Assembly (NCBI GenBank): GCA_903957405.1
Contig: CAJBPC010000311.1
Location: forward strand, 1-5,578
Direction of reading: 5' to 3'
DNA from: an uncultured bacterium
GTDB lineage: Bacteria; Bacteroidota; Bacteroidia; Chitinophagales; Chitinophagaceae
Length of the DNA stretch: 5,578 nucleotides
Below are positions 1 to 5,463 of the stretch, piece by piece. The position numbers and the translations under genes are program-made. Every line of letters starts with the position of its first letter. Position 1 is the first letter of the stretch. The notes under the pieces were generated by a model. The model ran no database searches. It was not told the DNA's origin and saw nothing but the letters and a program-made list of their open reading frames with translations.

Positions 1-423
1 CGGAACGGAGAGGAACATCCTCACAATGGCCGTGGAAAGGCCGTATTCCATGACGTATCCGATGTTCTCTAATGTGGCGAACCCCATGCTGACCATCACG
101 GAATACACGATGCCGTCAAAGGGTTCGTCGAATGCTTTCTTCGGAAATGCATATCGCCTCACCATGATGTATTTGGCCCATTCTTCCGAAAAAGCCACAA
201 TGATGAAGGCCTTGATGGCAACAGACAGGATGCCCGGCGCCAGTGTTCCCTCTAGTACGGCCAAACCGGCGGTCTCGATGGTCAGCGCAATGAGTCCGCT
301 CAGCATCCCAAGGAAAAAACTGATCAGCAGGTGCATCCTGGGTTCGCGGTTGTACTCATCCCGGAAGAAAAAGTACAGGCTGATGGCAATACCCGGTGCA
401 ATCGATAGCGCGAACAGGACCAT
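1..423 (-). CDS. PrsW family intramembrane protease, N-terminal part (runs off left edge)
   Basis: An open frame of 141 codons starts at the ATG at 423-421 and continues past the left edge, so only the N-terminal part is present. An in-frame TAA lies at 453-451, and no ATG, GTG or TTG comes between it and this ATG, which fixes the start; the upstream bases are A-rich without a Shine-Dalgarno motif. The protein is strongly hydrophobic, with membrane segments near residues 2-20, 31-57, 64-88 and 103-125. It carries the signature motifs of the PrsW family (MEROPS M82, CPBP/Abi-related): EEWAKY at 80-85, then FDGIVYS at 102-108 and GFATLEN at 114-120. The early SIAPGIAISLYFFFRDEYNREP stretch (7-28) is also typical of Bacteroidota members. 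In Bacillus subtilis, PrsW cleaves the anti-sigma factor RsiW; the substrate here is unknown. The conserved His motif expected further along lies outside the window, so activity cannot be judged. Family assignment is firm. Confidence 0.9.
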   Translation of the reverse strand, partial: MVLFALSIAPGIAISLYFFFRDEYNREPRMHLLISFFLGMLSGLIALTIETAGLAVLEGTLAPGILSVAIKAFIIVAFSEEWAKYIMVRRYAFPKKAFDEPFDGIVYSVMVSMGFATLENIGYVMEYGLSTAIVRMFLSVP

Positions 424-469
424 TGGGTTTTTTAAGGCAAAATAGTGCTTTTAAGCGTACCATGCGCCT

Positions 470-485
470 GCGGCTTGCTCGCCGC
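470..485. repeat. GC-rich inverted repeat between the divergent genes
   Basis: GCGGC at 470-474 and GCCGC at 481-485 form a perfect five-base-pair stem around the six-base loop TTGCTC. No T-run follows directly on either strand, so it is a poor candidate for an intrinsic terminator. It lies just upstream of the TAnnTTTG element at 493-500, about where an upstream promoter element or operator would sit. It may equally be chance in a short GC-rich stretch. Confidence 0.3.
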
Positions 486-492
486 CTTGCTT

Positions 493-500
493 TATATTTG
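493..500 (+). promoter_or_regulatory. Candidate Bacteroidota -7 promoter element (TATATTTG) for the 949-residue protein gene
   Basis: TATATTTG matches the Bacteroidota housekeeping -7 consensus TAnnTTTG at every defined base. The best upstream TTG is at 475-477, which leaves 15 bases of spacing, shorter than the usual 19 or so, so the -33 element is weak or absent. The element ends only five bases before the ATG at 506. If it is used, transcription would begin at or very near the start codon. It could also be a chance match in the A/T-rich stretch that commonly precedes start codons in this phylum. Confidence 0.4.
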
Positions 501-505
501 TATTC

Positions 506-3355
506 ATGCGGCTGAGATCATTCTTCCTGTTAGTTCCCGCCATACTGGTGTCGGCACTGTTGCAAGCACAGCGATTCGGCGGCAATCCGCCTTCCCTCAA
601 ATGGATGCAGATAGACACGGATACCATGCGGGTCATCTTTCCCGTCGGGCTCGAACGACAAGCGGCCCGCATACGGGATATCTCTCACCACCTCGCAAAG
701 ACGACCTCGCAGACAGTGGGGGATGGGTTTCGAAAGATCGACATTGTCCTTCAAAATCAGGCGGTCATCTCCAACGCATATGTCGGACTGGCACCATGGC
801 GAAGCGAGTTCTACCTCACCCCGCTGCAGAACAGCATGGAACTCGGAAGCTTGCCCTGGATCGATAAGCTCGCCATCCACGAATACCGACACGTCCAGCA
901 ATACATGAACTACCGAAAGGGATTGTCCAAATTCGCATGGCTCATCGCCGGTGAAGAAGGCCAGGCCCTCGCAAATGCCGCATCCATTCCCGACTGGTTC
1001 TTCGAAGGGGATGCTGTCTTTCAGGAGACTTCCGTCACGCGGCAAGGCAGGGGACGACTACCGGAATTTCACAATGGCTTCCTCAGCCTCCGGCAGGATG
1101 ACAGAAAGTATGGATACATGAAACTCCGGAACGGATCTATGCGAGACTATGTGCCAAACCATTATCAACTGGGATACCTGCTCGTGGCGCATGGGCATGA
1201 CCGTTATGGAAAAGATTTTTGGCGGAAAGTCACAGACGATGCCGCTCGGTTCAAACCATTGATCTATCCCTTCCAGGGTGCCTTCAAACGACATGCAGGA
1301 ACCTCTTTCAAGAGCTTCGTGAACGACGCACTGGATGCAGCCATGCCCGAAAAAGAGAAAATGACCGCGGATGCAAAAACCGGTGAATGGATAACGGCAA
1401 CGGATAAACGAAATGTGAAGGACTACCATATGCCGCATGTCATCTCCCCAGATTCACTGCTGGTGCTCAAGCGGGCCTACGACGAGATCCCCGCATGGTA
1501 TCTGATCACTGCCAAAGGGGAAAGCAGGGTCGCCGTGAAGGATATCGGCATCGATGACTATTACTCCCACAGCCGAGGCCGGATCGCGTATTCGGTGTAT
1601 AAGCCAGATGCAAGATGGTCCTGGAAAGAATTCGGCGGGATCAGGATCCTCGACATGACCACAGGCAAGAGACATACCATTGCCAGGAACTCGCGATATT
1701 TTTCCCCTGGTCTTTCGCAGGATGGCGGTCGTGTGGTTGCCGTGTACGTGGATGGAGAAGGCCGTTCAGCGCTCCATGTCCTGGATGCAGATGACGGGAC
1801 CATCCTGCATAAGATACCCAACCCGCAGCAGCTCTTCCATACGCATCCTGTCTTCAACAAAGATGATACGGAGATCATTACGCCCGTGCGCGATAGCCTG
1901 GGACGGATGGCATTGACGGCATTCCGCTGCGATGATGGGACGCAACGACTCTTGATACCTTACAGCTTCAGGCCCATTGCCTTCCCTAGGGTTCGCGGTG
2001 ATCGGGTGATCTTCACCGCGACCTATGAACGGAAAGACCAGATCTGGTGTTGGAATGAGGACAGTAAAACCGTATCGATCCTGGCTGGGCATTACACGGG
2101 AAGCTATGGCGCGGATATCGATGAGCATCGTCAGGCAATCGTATACAGTCGCACTACGGCTGACGGATTGCGCATCTCCAGGGAAGCATTGCCTTCCGAC
2201 AGCAATCCCTTTCCATTGGAGAATTGGGAAGGGATCGTCAATCCTGCCATGCCGAATGACAGGCTGCTCCAGGATCTGGATGGCTCTTTGGAAAAACTTG
2301 TCGCCACGGGATATGTGGCCCGACCTTACCGAAAAGGGACCGGACTTTTCAATTTCCACAGCTGGAGGCCATGGTATGAACAGCCCGATTGGAGTTTTTC
2401 AGTATTCGGTGAAAACATCCTAAATACATTCCGTTCCGAATTGTATTATCAATACAACCAGAATGAAGGATACCAAAAGACCGGCTTCAATGGTGCTTAT
2501 GCCGGATGGTATCCATGGGTCACAGGAGGCGTGTCGTACACGTTTGACCGATTCCTTTCCGTGGCAACGACTGATGGTAACAGCATACGCACCTTTCGCT
2601 GGAACGAATGGAACGCGAATGCGGGTTTGAGATTGCCGTTGAATCTGAGCGGTGGTCGTCATTTCAGATACCTGACCTTGTCAGGGTCCTACAACAACCA
2701 GCAAGTGATGTATAAACAGACGGCTTCCGCGAAACCGGCCGACAGGCATATCCAATACCTGCAAGGTGGGGTCAGCTGGGTCATGCAAACGCAGCAGGCC
2801 TTACAGCAGATCCACCCGCGATTCGCTCACAGCGTCCTGTTGCAGTCGCGTGTCGCCACAGCGAAGACGGCTGCCAATCAGTTCCTGGCTTCTGGATCGT
2901 TGTATCTTCCGGGCATCTCGCGCAACCATAGCATCGTGGTCAACGGGGCATATCAGGCAAGGGACACACTCGGACAATATTTCTTCACCAATAATTTCGC
3001 TTTGGCCAGGGGGTATCCCGGCGTTGATTTTCCCCGTATGTGGAAATATGGCTTCAATTATCATTTCACCATCGCCTATCCTGATGCGGGTATCGCAAAC
3101 ATCCTGTATGTGCTAAGGGTAAGGGCCAACCTTTTCTATGACGCGTCCTATGCGAAAAGTCTGAGGCTAAAAACGACCAGACCCCTGCGTTCATTCGGTT
3201 CCGAACTGTACTTTGATACCAAATGGTGGAACCAACAAAATATAAGTTTCGGCATCCGCTATTCGCGTTTGCTGGATGCGGATCAGTTCCAAAAACCTCC
3301 AAACCCCAACCAGTGGGAGATCATCATCCCGTTGAACCTGATCCCCAATCAGTGA
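506..3355 (+). CDS. Outer-membrane protein: gluzincin (HExxH) peptidase domain, TolB-like propeller and Omp85-like C-terminal beta-barrel
   Basis: This gene encodes 949 residues. A signal peptide covers about residues 1-22 (basic MRLR, hydrophobic core, ALLQAQ end), supporting the start at 506, which is also the first ATG after the in-frame TAA at 452-454. The domain at about 30-280 resembles peptidase MA-like gluzincins: H125-E126-Y127-R128-H129 gives HExxH, and WFFEGDA at 164-170 supplies the likely third zinc ligand E167, so the site looks intact. About six WD40/PD40-like blades follow (roughly 311-340, 357-392, 398-437, 445-483, 491-526, 533-562), suggesting a TolB-like six-bladed propeller. 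From about 625 to the end, alternating aromatic and polar strands indicate an outer-membrane barrel; ARGYPG at 834-839 and NLFYDAS at 875-881 recall the VRGF/Y and FxDaG regions of Omp85/BamA-type barrels. The C terminus is IPNQ, not the usual aromatic residue. Substrate and biological role are unknown. It is transcribed alone, divergent from the PrsW gene. The architecture is well supported; activity is inferred. Confidence 0.93.
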   Translation: MRLRSFFLLVPAILVSALLQAQRFGGNPPSLKWMQIDTDTMRVIFPVGLERQAARIRDISHHLAKTTSQTVGDGFRKIDIVLQNQAVISNAYVGLAPWRSEFYLTPLQNSMELGSLPWIDKLAIHEYRHVQQYMNYRKGLSKFAWLIAGEEGQALANAASIPDWFFEGDAVFQETSVTRQGRGRLPEFHNGFLSLRQDDRKYGYMKLRNGSMRDYVPNHYQLGYLLVAHGHDRYGKDFWRKVTDDAARFKPLIYPFQGAFKRHAGTSFKSFVNDALDAAMPEKEKMTADAKTGEWITATDKRNVKDYHMPHVISPDSLLVLKRAYDEIPAWYLITAKGESRVAVKDIGIDDYYSHSRGRIAYSVYKPDARWSWKEFGGIRILDMTTGKRHTIARNSRYFSPGLSQDGGRVVAVYVDGEGRSALHVLDADDGTILHKIPNPQQLFHTHPVFNKDDTEIITPVRDSLGRMALTAFRCDDGTQRLLIPYSFRPIAFPRVRGDRVIFTATYERKDQIWCWNEDSKTVSILAGHYTGSYGADIDEHRQAIVYSRTTADGLRISREALPSDSNPFPLENWEGIVNPAMPNDRLLQDLDGSLEKLVATGYVARPYRKGTGLFNFHSWRPWYEQPDWSFSVFGENILNTFRSELYYQYNQNEGYQKTGFNGAYAGWYPWVTGGVSYTFDRFLSVATTDGNSIRTFRWNEWNANAGLRLPLNLSGGRHFRYLTLSGSYNNQQVMYKQTASAKPADRHIQYLQGGVSWVMQTQQALQQIHPRFAHSVLLQSRVATAKTAANQFLASGSLYLPGISRNHSIVVNGAYQARDTLGQYFFTNNFALARGYPGVDFPRMWKYGFNYHFTIAYPDAGIANILYVLRVRANLFYDASYAKSLRLKTTRPLRSFGSELYFDTKWWNQQNISFGIRYSRLLDADQFQKPPNPNQWEIIIPLNLIPNQ

Positions 3356-3376
3356 TCTGCGGAGCTCAACGATCTG
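3356..3376. other. Short convergent intergenic gap without a visible terminator
   Basis: The plus-strand fusion gene and the minus-strand barrel gene end facing each other only 21 bases apart. I see no stable hairpin with a T-run on either strand in the gap or the bases next to it. Transcripts from the two sides may therefore overlap at their 3' ends, or end by a factor-dependent mechanism. Confidence 0.5.
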
Positions 3377-3961
3377 TCAGAACTTGTACCCTATGCGGAT
3401 TAATACCCTGTTGAATGTATAATCGGTCTTTCGCTGTGCCTGATTGGTCGTCAAGCCGTTCCATATTTGTTCGGTATGTGATTCCGACATGGTCTTGACA
3501 CTATAACCGAGTCCGGTGAACAAGCCTCGCTGATGGCGATTGTACAGGGTGTACCCGATGCCGATGTCCGCATACATGCCTAAGTCAAAATCGTTTTTTC
3601 CGATGATATTCCACCCCGAAGTATTCATTTGATCTTCATCCGTCGGCCAGGCGATATTCACGCCGGTGGCGGCAAATGCGAAAAGCCTTCTGGGGCCGTT
3701 GCCGAAATATTTCTTCACTTCGGCAAATACGGGCACCGAGCGGAAGTAATAATAGTCGATCGCCGACCCCATTCCTGCGGTCCAACCCTTGCTGAACGCG
3801 ACGCCGACCTGTGCCGAAAGTTGAGCGCCGACCTGCGAAGTCCCGTTCATCAGGGAAACGCCGCCCGTTACCTGGATCTTTTTCGCATCGGTCTGTTCCT
3901 GAGCCTGCAAGCCTGATTGGAGTTGCACCACGCATGCCATTAGACATAAAAAACGGTTCAT
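3377..3961 (-). CDS. Small outer-membrane beta-barrel protein (opacity/PorT-like, OMP_b-brl type)
   Basis: This gene encodes 194 residues. A signal peptide spans about 1-20 (MNRFLCLMACVVQLQSGLQA), with mature protein beginning near QEQTDAKK. The rest consists of short amphipathic beta-strands with alternating hydrophobic and glycine/polar residues: IQVTGGVSLM (29-38), VGAQLSAQVGVAFS (44-57), AGMGSAIDYYYFR (62-74), VPVFAEVKKYFG (76-87), LFAFAATGVNIAW (93-105), FDLGMYADIGIGYTLY (125-140), GLFTGLGYSV (146-155) and FNRVLIRIGYKF (183-194). The terminal Phe and aromatic last strand are classic signals for the barrel assembly machinery. Length and strand count suggest an eight- to ten-stranded barrel. 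Its ATG lies three bases after the TAA of the lipoprotein gene upstream, so the two are almost certainly one operon and perhaps translationally coupled. Barrels of this size in Bacteroidota have varied or unknown roles (adhesion, lipoprotein partner, stress); no specific function can be assigned. Confidence 0.88.
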   Translation of the reverse strand: MNRFLCLMACVVQLQSGLQAQEQTDAKKIQVTGGVSLMNGTSQVGAQLSAQVGVAFSKGWTAGMGSAIDYYYFRSVPVFAEVKKYFGNGPRRLFAFAATGVNIAWPTDEDQMNTSGWNIIGKNDFDLGMYADIGIGYTLYNRHQRGLFTGLGYSVKTMSESHTEQIWNGLTTNQAQRKTDYTFNRVLIRIGYKF

Positions 3962-3964
3962 TCG

Positions 3965-5218
3965 TTATGGTTTTTCTATGGTGATCTTACCGGTCACTTT
4001 GGCTTGTGCGGGAACGCTGTAGTCAATGAAGTAGAGGCCATCGGCGGCAACCGTGACGGCTATCTTGTTGAAGGCGATCACATCATATGTCTCCATGCCC
4101 GCCACGGTCTGCAGTCGGATCAGATTCTCAGGCCTTGCAGCGTCATAGATCTTCAGTCCGTCCTTTCCGTCGCAGATGAATAGAAGATTTCCGTCTTTTG
4201 ACAGGCCGGCGGGTTCCCTCAATGAATAGGTTTTCAGAAGCTTCGGCTTGCTCAATGTGTTTATGTCGATGACGTCAAGCTGGTTGGTGACTCCCGTGCA
4301 ACGGCTATTGCTCCGGAGTGTCACGTATGCATGCGTATCGTCCGCCACCACCGGGTCGCATGCCCTTGCGTGTGTGAACTGTCCGATCTTCAAAGGATTG
4401 TCCTTGTTTGTGGCATCATAGATGAACATTCCGGACTGCGAACCTATGAAAAGACGGTCTTTATAGGGAAAGATGGTTTCAATATCGCCTTGTTCGAATG
4501 ACAAGTTCTTCAGGAATGTCGGCAGGGACGGGTTTGAGGTATTGAAGACCTTCAGGTCATTCCAACTGACGGTGTAGAGGCGGTCATCCATCAGACCGAA
4601 ACGGGCCATCGATCCGCCTGTGCCATTTGTAACGCCGGGACTTGATGCAAATGAACTCAACCCACGGTTGTCAGCCATTAGGACCCCACCCAAGCTTCCG
4701 GGAGACCATGAAACAGTTGAACGGACTACCGTATCCACCCGCTTCCATTCAGTGATGATCAGGGATGTGTCTGCCCTGAAACCCCATGCATAGGCCCGAT
4801 GGGGGAAAACCCCTTCGATGAATTGCTTCACCATCGATTTCGTCGGATCGGTGATGTCGATCGTGACCAGATCTGTGTAGCAATCTGCATACAGGAAATT
4901 TCCCCGCACAGCCATATCCACACAACCCGGAATCTTAATGAATGCAATGTTTTTTGGTGACGACGGGATGGAGAAGTCTATTACATGGATGCCCTTGTCG
5001 ACCTCATTGAGGAAAATATGGTTGCCTTTTATGAATAACTTGCCTGGATTCGAAACCGGTAAAGGAGCCGCACTCCTGGCCGATGCACGTACCTCCGCTT
5101 TCGTCTTGTAGACCGGCCTGTAAAAACTATAGTGCTCGGTGAACCTGTCCTTGATGCAGGAATCCAAAAACATGCTCATCGCAAAGAGGAGGGTGATTGA
5201 TTTGAGGGTATATCGCAT
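3965..5218 (-). CDS. LVIVD-repeat beta-propeller lipoprotein
   Basis: This gene encodes 417 residues. The N terminus MRYTLKSITLLFAMSMFLDSC is a lipoprotein signal peptide with the acylated cysteine at C21; Asp at -2 of the lipobox (LDSC) is atypical. C21 is followed by IKDR, resembling the K-D/E surface-export signal of Bacteroidota lipoproteins, so an outer-membrane and possibly surface location is inferred. Seven degenerate LVIVD-type units (PF08309-like) are visible, each with a hydrophobic-Asp core followed by a Pro or polar turn: GIHVIDFSIPSSP (76-88), DLVTIDITDP (116-125), DLKVFNTSNPSLP (221-233), GMFIYDATNKDNP (263-275), QLDVIDINTLSKP (313-325), GLKIYDAARPENL (354-366) and GLYFIDYSVPAQA (394-406). 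Seven units fit a seven-bladed propeller. Spacing is 40-51 residues, except for about 65 extra residues between units two and three. The CDPV...NQLDVID region resembles a family common in Bacteroidota whose function is uncharacterised. It is the first gene of a two-gene operon. The start is fixed by the signal peptide; AAAGG lies a few bases upstream. Confidence 0.9.
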   Translation of the reverse strand: MRYTLKSITLLFAMSMFLDSCIKDRFTEHYSFYRPVYKTKAEVRASARSAAPLPVSNPGKLFIKGNHIFLNEVDKGIHVIDFSIPSSPKNIAFIKIPGCVDMAVRGNFLYADCYTDLVTIDITDPTKSMVKQFIEGVFPHRAYAWGFRADTSLIITEWKRVDTVVRSTVSWSPGSLGGVLMADNRGLSSFASSPGVTNGTGGSMARFGLMDDRLYTVSWNDLKVFNTSNPSLPTFLKNLSFEQGDIETIFPYKDRLFIGSQSGMFIYDATNKDNPLKIGQFTHARACDPVVADDTHAYVTLRSNSRCTGVTNQLDVIDINTLSKPKLLKTYSLREPAGLSKDGNLLFICDGKDGLKIYDAARPENLIRLQTVAGMETYDVIAFNKIAVTVAADGLYFIDYSVPAQAKVTGKITIEKP

Positions 5219-5228
5219 GAAACCTTTT

Positions 5229-5255
5229 TAAACGTGACAAAAACTTTTCCGTTTA
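5229..5255. repeat. Inverted repeat TAAACG-N15-CGTTTA upstream of the lipoprotein operon
   Basis: TAAACG at 5229-5234 and CGTTTA at 5250-5255 are exact inverted copies separated by 15 bases. An overlapping second pair, AACGT at 5231-5235 and ACGTT at 5255-5259, adds to the symmetry. The repeat sits 11-37 bases before the lipoprotein start, so it could be an operator or a 5' leader hairpin. No TAnnTTTG element was found on the minus strand between here and 5330, so the promoter of the lipoprotein operon is not identified. A six-base arm can arise by chance. Confidence 0.3.
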
Positions 5256-5326
5256 CGTTGCAGCTGATCTGAAAAATTCCCAATATTTCCCCATACGGTT
5301 TGAATACGCAACAGGGGCGTACCTAA

Positions 5327-5334
5327 TAATTTTG
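5327..5334 (+). promoter_or_regulatory. Candidate Bacteroidota -7 promoter element (TAATTTTG) for the rightward gene
   Basis: TAATTTTG matches TAnnTTTG at every defined base and lies in non-coding sequence. A TTTG at 5299-5302 could act as the -33 element, although its 24-base spacing is longer than the usual 19 or so. Transcription from about 5340 would give a leader of roughly 70 bases to the ATG at 5412, or roughly 120 bases to the ATG at 5463. A second near match, TATTTTTC, follows at 5336-5343. This is a motif match only. Confidence 0.4.
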
Positions 5335-5370
5335 ATATTTTTCAGTATTGAAGTGTTTTCCATTTTTCAG

Positions 5371-5394
5371 AAGCACCCGACGGCTTTTTTGGGT
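5371..5394 (+). promoter_or_regulatory. Weak, mutually exclusive hairpins in the leader of the rightward gene
   Basis: AAGC at 5371-5374 can pair with GCTT at 5383-5386; this stem runs into a T-run at 5385-5390, as in a weak intrinsic terminator. Alternatively ACCCGA at 5375-5380 can pair with TTGGGT at 5389-5394, including one G-U pair. The second fold uses bases of the first fold's loop and T-run, so the two exclude each other. Both stems are short (four to six pairs), and a regulatory role is speculative. Confidence 0.15.
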
Positions 5395-5403
5395 TAATTT
5401 ACA

Positions 5404-5463
5404 ATGAATGGATGTCCTTTGCAAAAAATACGTCTATTGGCCTACTTCCATGCTTGGACCTAA
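5404..5463 (+). other. Possible 19-codon leader ORF overlapping the downstream ATG (TAATG)
   Basis: ATG at 5404-5406 opens a 19-residue frame (MNGCPLQKIRLLAYFHAWT) ending in TAA at 5461-5463. The last A of that stop is the first base of the ATG at 5463-5465, giving the TAATG overlap typical of translational coupling. A rival explanation is that the main gene starts at 5412, in which case this frame is only an overlap shadow. The peptide has no recognisable family and no run of one amino acid such as a biosynthetic attenuator would show. Confidence 0.2.

Noticed and set aside
26..445. A 139-codon plus-strand open frame over the left end
   Set aside because: It is antisense to the PrsW frame, whose membrane segments and EEWAKY/FDG/EN motifs are clear. 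Its own translation is Ser/Met/Pro-rich with no family signature.
470..485. GC hairpin considered as an intrinsic terminator
   Set aside because: No T-run follows on either strand, and it lies between two divergent starts where no transcript needs to end.
445..867. A 140-codon plus-strand frame starting before the peptidase-barrel gene
   Set aside because: It overlaps the signal peptide and peptidase region in another frame; its translation is rich in Arg, His and Ser without a recognisable domain.
530..2662. Several minus-strand open frames of 70-200 codons beneath the 949-residue gene
   Set aside because: They lie wholly inside a gene with clear domain structure, have no coherent motifs and are explained as antisense shadows of its codon pattern.
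3356..3395. The repeated (T/C)GATCTG in the convergent gap considered as a site or hairpin
   Set aside because: The copies are direct, not inverted, only seven bases long, and one is bound to the end of a gene; chance is the simpler explanation.
5219..5330. Search for a minus-strand TAnnTTTG promoter for the lipoprotein operon
   Set aside because: The closest candidate (AGTTTTTG, read on the minus strand near 5238-5245) lacks the defining TA, so no promoter was called.
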